Source: Phaeosaccion multiseriatum (taxonomy: Eukaryota; Ochrophyta, other classes). Taken from it: a stretch of DNA of 64,000 nt. Numbering within the stretch: the first letter of the stretch is position 1; each line of letters begins with the position of its first letter. The translations under genes were made by a program, and so were the position numbers. Location of the stretch: assembly GCA_965112735.1 (NCBI GenBank), contig OZ218963.1:3224001-3288000 (forward strand). The letters are read 5' to 3'. Below are positions 32,501-44,286 of this stretch, piece after piece. Under the pieces are notes generated by a model. That model was not told where the DNA came from, searched no databases, and saw nothing but the letters and a program-made list of their open reading frames with translations.

Positions 32501-34115
32501 GTCGTTGATCTTCATTGGAGAGGAGAAGTTGAACACAGCGGGAGGGGTGGGAACAATGGACATTGCATATGGGCGTGTGTATGGAGTGAGAAAAGGCTGA
32601 ATAATGGGCATATATGGTAGCAACACGGGCGTGAGAGGAGGTCAAAAGGAAGGAAGGACCGGAGGCAGGGGGCGGCAACCCTCCCCCCCATTATCCCATA
32701 GTATCGTACAGTCATGTGCATGTGGCTCCAGTGCGCGATCGAGTTCACACAAGTCTTTTTACCTGTGTAATGAGAGTGGGGTCCATGTTGGTGTCCTTGG
32801 GTCCCCCGGCCAGAGCCCCCACAATAGCACCCATGCTGGGCTGCGAGGTGGTGCTGGTGGAACGGGAAAGAGAAAGGGTTAAGGAAGAGGAAGGGTGGGA
32901 GGAGGAAGGACATCCCGAGTGAATCTTCCACAGAAGGGAGCCTGAGGCAGGCATGACGAAGAGAGTGTCGACATCGACATTTCGGACTCACCCCGCAAGG
33001 GCATCCATAGCGCAGTCAACAGCGTCGGCTCCGGCATTGGCGGCAGCCAGCATGCTCGCTACGCCAGTACCTGTGGCATGTATCGACAAAGAGGCCAAGG
33101 GGGTTGCACGGTTACACGGTTACACAACAGCACCAATACTCTTGTCCTCTTGCTGACCGTAGTGTGGTCTGAGCCTACTCCCTTTTATGTCTCTCAGTCA
33201 CATGGGCAGGCAGAGTAGGGGGGATAGAGTTCAAGATGCTCACCAGCGGTGTCGTGGGTATGGACGTGGATGGGAATGTCCGGGAAGGCGGCCCGCAGGC
33301 CTCCGACAAGCTCCCTGGCAGCCGCGGGCTTGAGCAGCCCAGCCATGTCCTTGTCAAGAGCAGCGCGGAGAGGGCGGAGAGAGAGGAAAGGATTAGGCGG
33401 GGAGGGGTTAAGATGAGGGGTTCCTGCGCTGGAATTGCGTACAGCGAATCTTGTGCTACACATGCCGTGTCTTGTTGTCTCCTTCCTTGCCTGTCTAGCC
33501 GCCCTCTCTCCCTCCCTCTTTTCCGTTATTGTCTGCCCTCCTTCTTCCCCTGCCCGCCCGCTTTCCTCCCCTGCCCGCCCTCCTTCCATCCCTCCTTCCT
33601 TCCTTCCTTCCATCCTTCCTTCCTTCCATCCTCACTCACTCACCTTGATGCACAGCACATGCGCCCCGAGGTCCACCAACTTGCCCGCGAAGTCAATGTA
33701 GTACTCCAGGGTGTAGTTGGTGCCCTCCTTGGTAAGATCACCAGTGTAGCAGATGGCGGCCTCGATGATGCCCCCCGCGCTTCCCACGGCGTCGATTCCT
33801 AGCCTCATGTTTTCGATGTAGTTGAGCGAGTCGAACACTCGGAAGACATCCATGCCGTTCCTCTGTGCCGTATCGCAGAACTTGTGCACCACGTTGTCGG
33901 GGTAACTCGTGTCTGTGATGTTAAGGGGAGGGAAGAGTATGGCAAGGCCATATCGTGTTAGGCCAAAGCGAGTAAAGCACACGACAGCACAGCACGGCAG
34001 TTGGTGGTACAGCGCAACACAGCACGGCACAGCAATTGGTGCGAGCCCTCGATGAGTTTGTGGCCTTGGCCTGTGGCCTTGCACTCACATCCGACGGCGT
34101 TGGCTGCGAAAGGTT

Positions 34116-34160
<45 letters not shown>

Positions 34161-37100
34161 CAGGGAGGGGCGATGTCAGAGATGGGGCATTAAACCCGAT
34201 TCAAGGGACACGAGGTCCGCTCTGCTCCACCTTTCCCCTTCCCTCCCCATTCCCATACATCTCTCACAACAGACTACCCCCGTCCCCCTCTCTCCCCACA
34301 TATGCCAGCCCGCCCACCCACCTCCTCTCAGCAGCATCTGGAAGGGGATATTGGGGACAGCCTCCCTCATCTTGGCGAGCCGGTCCCACGGACACTCCTT
34401 CAGGAAGCGCATGGACACGTCGAAGGTAGCTCCTCCCCAACACTCGAGCGAGTACGCATTGCGAAGGGCGACCTATAATAGCCGGGTAGAGACAAAGGTT
34501 CAAAGGTGGTGATAAGATGGACAGATGGCGAAAGGGAAAGGAGGAGCGCCAATGAGCTGAGGAGAGGCGAGTGACGTGGAAAGCCAATCCCCTTCCCCAC
34601 TGGGGTATCAGCAGGGAGGGATGGGGCTGAACTTTCCATATGCAGAGGAGACTAGGAAAGAGTAGAGGGCAAACCGCCCCTTATCTCCCGCCCTCCCCCC
34701 CGCCCCCCCTGGCCCCTCCTTCGGTCTGACACGTACCGACGTGGCGGGGGCAACATTCATTATGTCAATGGTGCGCATTCTCGTGGCGAGTAGAGACTGG
34801 TGAGCGTCACGCCACGTGGTGTCGGTGAGGAGGGTGCCCTCGTGCTGTCAAGCGGAGGAGGAGGAGGAGGAGGAGGAGGAGGAGGAAGAAGGACAAGGGG
34901 TGTTAAAACAGTCACAGCAGAGAGCGAGTAAGGGAGTGCGGATCTCTTGGGTGCAGTTTGGATAGGGAAGCAGTTTGGAGGTGTATCGTTATGAGCAACA
35001 GGAGGCATATTTGCAGATACAGTCAAAGAACTGATGCCTTCGGATGGAGGTGTGCTCAAAAGAGCGCGGAAACAAACCACAGGAAGCCTCCAAGCTCCTG
35101 GACCCCCCCCGTCTTCAAACCTTCCTTCCTCCTCCTCCTCCTCCTCCTCCTCCTCTTCGTCTGCTTACATCTCTGACGGCCTTGGCAAAGGCCTTGGGTC
35201 CTTCCTTGACGTACACATCCCTGAGGCATCCTACGGAGCTGTCGTTAGGCAAATCTGCTGGGGACAACTTTGGCACAGTTGGGTCCACAAGAGAGGGGGC
35301 ACTCCCAACCGCGCCCAGCGAAGGGGGAGGCCCGTTGACTGTGACCTCTCCAATGTACTTGAGCAGCTTCTGGCCTGTAAGTGTTGGGTATACGGAGAAT
35401 TCATGCACAAGGCTGTGAGTAACAGAGGAGAAAAGACCACACATCTCTTGCCTTTACGACACATGTATCGTGTTGCACACAATACATCCAGCAGCACATT
35501 CAAGACTATATATATACACAGAGGAAATACGACTACGTAACATAGTGTAGTATCTACAGCACACACTCAACGCCCCTTTGAGAGTGCAAGAACCACACAC
35601 ACGTACCTCTGTTGCTGGTGCGGTGGGGCACCAACAGGTCAGGGTTGTCGCCAATGAAGCTTGTGTTAATCGTGCCTGGAACCACAGCGGGGAGCGGAGG
35701 AGCGAACTACACTTTAGAGACGTACACAGGAGGGACGAGAGCCCAGCGCTGTGATGGGAATTTTTATTTTCCCAACGCCCCCACAGGCTCCCCCCCCACC
35801 TTCTTCAGTCTTATCCCACCCCACCCACCGTCGAGGAAGTCCGGGTGCTTGAGAACATTAAGGAGGAAGGATTTGTTCAAGTTCACTCCTCGCACGCGGA
35901 ACTCTTCCAGTGCTCTCGTGAGTTTGCGCGCACAATCCTTTCTGTCCATGGCGTGGGCTGTGACCTTGACCAATAATGAGTCGTAGTGAGGGGTGATGAC
36001 GGCGCCTTGGAAACCAGGTCCATCGTCCACACTAGGGGAAGGAGCCACAAGCAGTGAGGGAAGACGGGGTGTGTTTTAGAGGAAGGAACAGGCATAATAG
36101 GCATAAAGGGCATAGAAAGTAGAGTTCAAGTACAGCGCACGGTATACCAGCTGCAGCCAGAGGAGGCACCTTCCCATGAGAGACATTAAATGCATTATGA
36201 AGAACTCACCGGATCCCCATGCCCCCCGGGGTCCGGAACACCTCAATGTACCCTGTCCCAGGCGCAAAGTCCTGTGCGGGGTCCTCAGTCGTCACGCGGC
36301 ACTGTAAAGAAGACGGCAACCCACAAAGCACCAGGAAAGAAGCACAAGAGAGAGAGAGGGGGAGGGGGGGGAGGGAGGGTAGCTCATCAGCTTCAGTTGA
36401 AGGAAGAAGCTCTTACTCTGACCTACGACCTGTGTGTACGTATCGTACCTGCATGGCGGTTCCCATGACCTTAATCTTGTCCTGAGTCAGCCCGAGCTCT
36501 TTGAGAGTGGCGCCCCCGGCAATCTGGAGAGCAGCAGAGAGAGAGCGCAGCGCATGGGTTTCAGTTTCAGTTTCACTTCCAAGCTCCACTGCTGATCCCC
36601 TCCCTCCTTCTCCTGCTCCTCGCCCGCTTCCCCCCCGGCTTGAAGACTTACCTTGATTTGAGACTGCACGATATCCACCCCCGTGATCTGTGCCCGACGA
36701 CGACGACAAGCGCCCAGCAAGGATGAGTATATGAAGGTGCGAGAACCTCGGGTGACAGTTAGCAAGGGAAAGCAAATATCCGCTCTCTCTCTCCCCTTCT
36801 CTTTCACTCACCTGTTCCGTGACGGTGTGCTCCACCTGGACCCTCGGGTTGACCTCAATGAAGTAGTGCCTTCCTTCCTGATCCACGAGGAACTCGACAG
36901 TGCCCGCATTGAGGTACTTGGACTTGCCCGTGATGCGCAACGCGTCCTGCAGCATGGCCTCACGAACCCCGGGGGGCAGGCGCTCTGCCGGAGCCGTCTC
37001 CACCACCTACAACATCAGAGAGGGTCCACCACCACCCACAATCCGTACGATTGAGAGCCTGAGAGCCTGCTTCTGCACCTACACCCATAACCACACCCAT

Positions 37101-37708
37101 GAAGCTTCTCCCCCCTCGCACGCCCACCCGCCCACCCCGCCACCGACGCACACACATACGTAATTCTTAGATTGATACATCTAAGTCATTAAAAACAACC
37201 ACCCACGCACCTTCTGGTGTCTCCTCTGCACGCTACAGTCCCTGTCGTACAGATGCACCACGTCCCCAGTCCCGTCCCCGAGAATCTGCACCTCGATGTG
37301 GCGGGGCTTGTTTACGTAACGCTCGATAAAGATACTTCCATCTCCGAAGGCGGCTAAAGCCTCGGACGACGCCCTTGTGTATCCCTCCTCCAGGTCCTCC
37401 GCCTTTGTCACGACTCTCATCCCTCGCCCACCACCCCCCATGGCAGCCTTGATGATGATGGGATAGCCCACGCCAGAGTCGATAAAGTCCTTGGCCTGCT
37501 GGAGAGTGGTCACGGGGCCGTCCGTTCCAGGGACGACAGGGACATCGGCAGCGATGGCCAGCTCGCGAGCAGTGGTCTTGTCCCCAAAACCCCGCAGGAG
37601 ATCGGCGGTGGGTCCCACAAACTTGATGCCGTGCTTTGCGCACTCCTCTGCAAACTCGGCATTCTCGCTGAGGAAGCCGTAGCCCGGGTGGATGGCGTCT
37701 GTGCCGAG

Positions 37709-37759
<51 letters not shown>

Positions 37760-38229
37760 AAGGAGGGGCGCGGTGGTAAGTATAACAAGGCAGGCGAGGG
37801 GACGACAAACTCACAGATCTGAATGATGAGTGGAGGTAGGGCACGGGCACAAATTATGCGCACGCGTGCACAGAGACGCAGCGAAGAGTAATCGCACCAC
37901 CTGGGTCGATCCATTGCTGTGCCGTCACTCTCACACCCACCCTCATCCACCCTCATCCACCCTCATCCATCCTCACCCACCCTCACAACCACACCCATAC
38001 CCTCACACCCACGCACCCACACACATACACACACTCACCGACGTGGTTCGCCAGCGCTAGCGAGATGATGCCATGGATGTCGAGGTAAGCGCCGACTGGG
38101 CTCTTGTTATGCCCTACCATGAAGGCCTGGTCAGCCTTGTAGCGGTGCTGCGTGTAGCGATCCTGTGTGTCGTGTAGGTCAAAGGAAAAGAAAGGCGTTT
38201 GCTCTTGACAGGGTGCGAAATGGACTAAC

Positions 38230-38267
<38 letters not shown>

Positions 38268-38732
38268 ATCTCTCCACAAGATACCCACATATTTTCATAT
38301 TTTCCAAACCTACCTCCTTGCTGAAGATGCCAATCGTTTTGAGCCCAAGCTCGTTTCCAGCACGCATGATTCTCACCGCGATCTCGCCTCTGGTAGAAGA
38401 GGAGGAGGGAAAGAAAGGAAGACACGGAGAAACTTGAGGAAAAAGGGGATGAGAACCTTCCATTTCCCAGACTGGGCCAAGGCAGGATTTCCGATCCCTA
38501 TTCCCGGCCCCAGTCACCTGTTGGCCGCGAGGATCCTCTTGAACGGCATGACAGGCTCCTTCCCGGTGCTGAAGCTTGCCCCTAGTCCTGCCCTGCTCTT
38601 CAACTTGGCGCATGGCTCCTGGGAGCGTGCCGAGGCCCCCAGGAAGTTGCTGACAGTCCCTCGCCGGCGCAGAGAGTGGAGAAGAGAGCTCCCTCCACTC
38701 TTTCGAGCCCCGCTTCGGTAAAGGGAATGCAT
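29565..38732 (-). CDS. PYC: Pyruvate carboxylase, single-chain, mitochondrial
   Basis: Twenty-six exons: 38732-38518, 38389-38314, 38162-38039, 37698-37211, 37006-36812, 36687-36652, 36523-36449, 36301-36210, 36031-35829, 35675-35607, 35374-35169, 34844-34737, 34472-34322, 34103-34089, 33912-33644, 33349-33244, 33070-32992, 32853-32763, 32509-32279, 31930-31754, 31459-31417, 31169-31095, 30931-30717, 30398-30303, 30074-29944, 29661-29565. Every phase matches; about 1220 aa. It carboxylates pyruvate to oxaloacetate using biotin and ATP. The N-terminus ([14 protein letters not shown]) is an Arg/Ser-rich presequence. Biotin carboxylase domain: [64 protein letters not shown]. Carboxyltransferase domain: [70 protein letters not shown]. 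Biotinyl domain: [11 protein letters not shown] and AMKMET (Lys about 1182). One intron (30399-30716) has a GC donor, and exon 34103-34089 is only 15 nt. Confidence 0.97.
34116..34161. repeat. (CAA)n in pyruvate carboxylase intron
   Basis: About 15 CAA units (TTG in the gene's sense) immediately upstream of the 15-nt microexon; they form its polypyrimidine/U-rich tract. Confidence 0.9.
37715..37758. repeat. (GA)n in pyruvate carboxylase intron
   Basis: About 22 GA units, read as CT in the gene's sense, just upstream of the acceptor of exon 37698-37211. Confidence 0.9.
38231..38264. repeat. (TC)n in pyruvate carboxylase intron
   Basis: About 17 TC units; purine-rich in the gene's sense, unlike most intronic repeats of this window. 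Confidence 0.9.
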
Positions 38733-38883
38733 CCTCCCCGTTGGGCGTCTTTTTCCACGTGTGGCTCGAGCTTGATTTATGGCGCCTCCGCCCCGGGGGA
38801 AGCCTAGAATACACCCCCCCTCACAACTGGCGAAGGCGCGGCTCTCCCTTTCCCTCTCTTCCTTCTCCTTTATTCCAGCTAGT
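38733..38883. promoter_or_regulatory. Divergent promoter interval, pyruvate carboxylase / Cpn10 tandem gene
   Basis: 151 bp between ATG 38732 (-) and ATG 38884 (+). No core element recognised. Confidence 0.5.
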
Positions 38884-40688
38884 ATGGCTCCTTCTTGGCT
38901 TCCTCTCGCACTCTCTGTGGTGCTGGCTGCCTCCCAGCAGCGAGCAGTAGGGGCGTTTGTGCCCTGCTGTGGGCTGCGACTAGGAGCAGCGCCAACAACA
39001 CCAGGATCATCATGTTGCACCACCTCGACCGATGGTAGCAGCAGCAGCAGCAGCAGCTGCTGCAGCAGGAGAGGAGCGAGGGTGCCTTCCTGCATGTATG
39101 CTGCGTCGGAGTCGTTCAGTGCTCCTGGTCCGCACCAACTTGATGGCCAGACCACGGAGGGCCCCCTGCAGCCGCTCATGGACACGGTAGTGGTGGAGAA
39201 GTACAAGTTCGCAGAGCAAACGAGTGGCGGGCTCTTTTTGCCCGGCAAGGTAAGACAGCCTAGAGCTACTCAAGAAGGGCAGTGCTATGGTTGCTTGAAC
39301 CCCAGCCCCAGTCCAAATTTGTTTGATGCCGCTACTCCATTCATTGACACACCTTCCTTGCGCACGCTCGCCTGTCGGTCGCGTTTGATGCAGGCCAAGA
39401 AAGCGAGCAATATGGGGACGGTGATAGTCACGGGCCCAGGGAAGCGGGCGTTTTCCTCATTAATCACTCTTCCAATGAAGGTAAGCATGCATGCGTTGAA
39501 GCACACACGATAAATGTCTTTGTGGTGTGTGAAGAGTGCGAGGAACAAAAGGAGCAGGCTCCAAATCTCTTATGAACAGCTTGTCGTGCGAACGAACCCT
39601 GCCACTGTTGCACACCCAGGCCAAGGCGGGGCAAACGGTCATGTGGGGAGAGGTGGAAGGTAAGGACATGGAGTACGATGGAACCGACTACCGCCTGCTG
39701 AGGGACGACGATATCTTGCTGGCCTTCGAGGGGGATGAACCCACTCTCGAGGCGGCGGTCCCGTTGGGAGAGAAGGTCTTGGTTAAGGTGAGTTGGGGGA
39801 CGCACGTTCACACCTTTGAGGAATCTCTCTCTTGTCTTCCATGGCACCAGGGGAAAGCGTTTTTAATCTCAGACCACAGGCAGTGAACTCCCCGTGCTAC
39901 GTCCTGAGACACCAGCCTTCTTTTTGGGGTGTTGTGTCCATCCGTGGACTGGACTTCCCCTCCTTTCTCCGCTCAGGTGGTCAAGGAAATAGAGCAGGAA
40001 AGGGCGACGGGTATCATCATTGCAGCTACAAGTGCGAAAGTCACCTTGCCAACAACGGGCGAGATAGTCAAGGTCAGTAACGAGGAGAGAAGGGGAGTGA
40101 AGTCTATGAAGGAGCGTGATGAGCCTTGCTTGTACTACCCGTTGTCAGGATTGAGCCCCCGCAATCCAATCCACTGAAAGTATCACCGGTAGACTGAAAC
40201 CCCTTGCCCATGAGCCCCTCGCACAAAGAGTTGACATGAATTCCTTCACGTATGCACGCCCCTTCCCGCCCCTCGATATCAGCAAGGGCCCGGTCGAGTA
40301 GCGATCAACGGAGAGGCCATTCCCATGCACGCAAAACCCGGCGACAAGGTGAGAGCCAAGCAATGTGGCTGACCACCACCGTCGCATGTGGTAGTTAGGG
40401 ACTCCTCCATTGTTCACACCTCTCTGACACGCCCACTGAGGTCCTGACCTGTACGCTTTCACTTGCCAGTGCAGTCATTCACATGCTTGCTCATAACTCT
40501 CTTGTGATGGCACATACTGGTGCTTTGCCTGCGGCTGCCCCACTGACCTACACTTGTCTGCCCACTTGCTTGCCCCGCAGATCCGCTTCCGGCAGTACGC
40601 TGGCAAGACTGTTGAGCTAAAGGGTGGGACGGATCCCACAGAGGGGTTTGTGGTCATCAAGAACAACGATATCTTTGGGACTATTTGA
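38884..40688 (+). CDS. CPN20: Plastid co-chaperonin with two Cpn10 domains (Cpn20 type)
   Basis: Six exons, all phase 0: 38884-39249, 39394-39480, 39620-39787, 39977-40072, 40283-40348, 40581-40688, about 296 aa. It caps the plastid Cpn60 chaperonin. The N-terminus (MAPSWLPLALSVVLAAS) is a signal peptide ending AVGA before FVP, a heterokont plastid signal, followed by a Ser/Cys-rich transit stretch. Domain 1: LQPLMDTVVVEKY, TSGGLFLPGKAKK, VIVTGPGKR, GQTVMWGEVEGKD, YRLLRDDDILLAFEG. Domain 2: LGEKVLVKV, GPGRVAINGEAIPMHAKPGD, FRQYAGKTVELKGG, FVVIKNNDIFGTI. The second mobile-loop region (QERATGIIIAATSAKVTLP) is kept. The length is that of plant Cpn20 plus the bipartite presequence. It is divergently paired with pyruvate carboxylase. 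Confidence 0.92.
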
Positions 40689-40998
40689 GCCGCGGGCAGC
40701 CAAAGGAAGGCTTGGGTGGTAACGTCTACTCATTTACTGGATCTTCCTGATCAGTGTTCGGAACAACGTACTGTTACCAAGCGATGGAGGAGAGGGGGCG
40801 CGCGTTGGAAAGGAGTGGGAGGGAAAAGATAACCACTTGATGGGAATCTGTGGTATGCCACCCTGGACAATTTGATGCTGGTCCTCCCTCTTAGCTGAAC
40901 CGAACCCCCTTTTTTTTTGTCCTGTATCTTAGTACTGTACGCCAAAAAAATGAAAAAATTAAATTTAACATGCCTTCCTTCTTTGGCTATCATCAACA
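40689..40998. other. Convergent intergenic region
   Basis: 310 bp between stops; AT-rich tract at 40900-40970. Nothing else seen. Confidence 0.6.
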
Positions 40999-42323
40999 TC
41001 ACCTCTTCCTTCTCCCCCTCCCTTTGCTACTCGTGCTGCTGCTGCTGCTTGCTCCATCATTTTTCGCCGAAATAGAGACATACTTTAAGGCCTCAAGTGC
41101 TGTTTGCCCTCCTTGCCGCAGGAGGAAGAAGAAGAGCTCTGTGGTCTCCATGAACTCCGTTGCCTGTCCAGAGCTCAAGATCTGAGCCCAAACAGACAAG
41201 AGGAGGAAGAGGTGCATGCGGGCAACGTAAGTGCGGCGGCAAAGGGAGAAAATGCCCCCCCCCCAGAGAGGAAGGAAGGCAGCAGGAGTAGCAAGAAGCA
41301 GCAGCAGCACCCTCCTCTGTCCTGCGTATGGTTCTGCCCCCCCCCCCTGGAGAGAGTGGTAGGCCAACGTAGGCCAGCACTCGGCACAAACATCAGGGGG
41401 ATGGTTATGCGTCGAGACCGCACCAACACACGCCCATTGGCGAAAAGATTGAGCTCCAGTATCACTTGTTCCCACCTTTTTTGCTGTGGTGCTCTTGGCA
41501 ACTGCATCAGGGTGCGAAATGAACAGGAAGCTCTGCCCCTCCTGCAGCTTTGTCGAAGGCAGCAGCCACTTCCCCCCCGCACTCTCCACCACCATCTTCA
41601 TCTCAGCCTGCAAGCACGGCAGGCACAACCAAGGCAGCAGAGCATCATGTGCTTGTGGTGAAAGAGGCGGTTTGCTTTTGCTTGGCTCCCACAAAAGGGG
41701 AGCAGTTGCACTTCGTTTCAGAAGGAACAGGACCAACAAGACATTCCCACACGGCCAAACAAAGTGCACGGCGAGTGCAATATACGCACCTTCGGAGGAC
41801 ACCTCAGCTCGGACTTGCCCATAATACTTGGGTCCACAAGCACCCCCACGCCGGCAAGACACCCGGATTGACCGGAGGTCAACAGCTCATCCCGATGCGT
41901 CAGCGCCCCTGCCATATCAAAGCCCCATGCGGCTTCGGCCTTTCCGTCTCTCAGGATGAAATCGCCGCCTTCGAGCGCCTTGCCTGCCTTGGCGCTTTCG
42001 TGCAGCCAATTGACATCCACCACGTACTTGCACACGCTCATTCCTGCCAAGAGTTTGGGCGTTCGCTTAAGCTCTACTCCGTCGCCGCCCGCAATGAGGT
42101 GCGTTGCAGTGGTAACGTCGTCCACTTCAGTGGCCCCAATCCTTTTGAGCGCCGCGTGTTCACGCTTCTGAGGCTTCACTCCCGTAAAACAGACCTGCGA
42201 AGGAATGTCGGGGCCCAACATAGTGGAAGGGTCAAAGGGACGAGATAAAGACAAAAGAGTAGCAAGTAGACGGGAGGAGGAGGAGGACCAGGAGCAGGAG
42301 GAGGAGAAGGAGGAGGAGGAGGA

Positions 42324-42357
<34 letters not shown>

Positions 42358-44253
42358 GAGGAGGAGGAGGAGGAGGAGGGGGAGGAGGAGTCTTTTTCAT
42401 CGACGGCAACTCAGGACATGGAGAGGAAGCACCGAGACGAGAGATAAAACGTTTGCTCAAACTCACCTTTACGGTCTCGCCCCCTGCAGTGCCCGAGCTA
42501 CCTTGCTCGTGCTGCTGACTCTCGCCATTGCCGCGGCCTTGGCTCTGGGTCTGGCTGTGTCTGTGGTCGATTCTGCTGCTGTGTCTTCTCCGAAGAGAGG
42601 ATGTCGAGGACGGTGTCGCTGTTGCCTCCGCCGTCGCCTTGTTGTCTTCCTCATGTTGGTCGTGGTGGTCGTTGCCCGCGGAGGTTGGTGCAGGAGGAGA
42701 AGCACGGTCGCCCGAATGGGCGGGCCCTGCACCTCTTCTCCTCTTCGCGGCAGGGGTGGACCCAATAGACGCAGCAGGTGTGGCTACCTCTTCTGTTGCC
42801 GTTGTAGACGTCGTTGCTCCTGAACCATCTGCATCGGTACCACGCCTCGCTTTGCCCTTTCGCTGCTGTCTGCCTCCGTTCTTCCCCTTGGACGGGTCTT
42901 CAGCCTTTTGCGCCACCACTTTCGCCGCGCCACTGCCCCCGCCTCTCCGCTTACTGCTACTCTTCCTTTTCTCCTCACTCTGTCCTTCGTCTTTGCTCTT
43001 CTCTGGGCCCGGCTCTTCTCCGTCTTCATCCTTCTCACCATCGTGGTTTCTCTTTGCTGTACTCCCGCGGCCACATGCTACCGGTGCTGGCACAGGCAAA
43101 GCGTCCGCTGTGGCAGATGCGGTGCGCTTCGAATCCCGCCTTCCTCCTCGCTTCGCAGGCCCCTTTGTGGGCGCCTTCACGGGAGTGTCCTCCCTCCCGT
43201 TGTCCTCTCCCTCGTGCTCCTTTACGCCTGCCTCCACATCCATATCCTCGACTGCTTCTACCACTGCTGCTGCGGCCCCTGCTGATTCTGCGCCCACGAC
43301 CTTTGCGTCATCTTCCTGCCTATCAGCGTCGTCTTGGCTTTTGCTCCTTGGCCTCTTTTGTCCTCTACCTCTGGTCTTCCTTCCTCTCGGAGACTTGTCC
43401 CCCGCAGCAGGCGACGAAGGGGGCACCTCTGCGCCGTTGTCTTCTGTATTAGCGTGAGGTACCGCTTCTGCCTCTTCTGCCTCTCCTGGCGCAGTGACGT
43501 CTTCTCCATCTTCCTTGGCGAGGGTACTCTTCGATACATCCTCGCCCTCGGTAGACGCCCCCCCCTTCTCTTCGTCCTCCTGTGCCTTGGCCTCGTCCTC
43601 CGCTTCAGTATTCGTCTCTACCACTACTGCTTCTTCTTTTTCATCTGTCTCTTCCTTTTCGTTGCCCGTGGTCTTCTCCTCACTACCTTTTTCTTCGCCG
43701 CCTCCAATTCGTTCTTCTTCCACCTCCTTCTTCTCTTCTTCATCCGCGGTTTTGTCTTCACAATGCTCCTCCGTGCCTTTCGATGCTGCCATTTCCTGCA
43801 GCTCCTCGACACGAGCCTTTTCATCCTCCTTGCCCCCGCCACCTCCCTCTTCCGCAGCTTCATTCTTGTCTTCTTCAGCCCTGTTTGCATCTACAACTTC
43901 ACTGGCATCTCCTCCCGTGTCTTTCGGTGATGGTGCGATTTCCTGCCCCGCTCCTTCGTTTTCCTCGCATACAAGTGCCTCTTGCTGCTTTGCACCTTCC
44001 TCGTCCACATCTGTGGGGCACTCGCTACCATACTCAATACCCTGCGCTGCAGCAGAAGACCCAACACCATTTTCACCAACAGTGGTGACAGCAGCACCAG
44101 CAGCGGCGGCAGCAGCCGCAGTTGGTGATACCGGTGCACCTACAGAGACAGTACCATCTCCCGTAGGGTCCACCGCTCCCTCGTGTCCACTCTCGGGAGG
44201 AGCTGAGGATTGCGGCAAATCCATGAGGTCCATTGACATGACGCTAGACGCAC

Positions 44254-44286
<33 letters not shown>

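Noticed and set aside
38041-38162. Two separate carboxylase genes (acetyl-CoA or propionyl-CoA type) instead of pyruvate carboxylase
   Set aside because: Biotin carboxylase, carboxyltransferase with [19 protein letters not shown], and biotinyl domains are all in one phase-consistent gene, the layout of pyruvate carboxylase.
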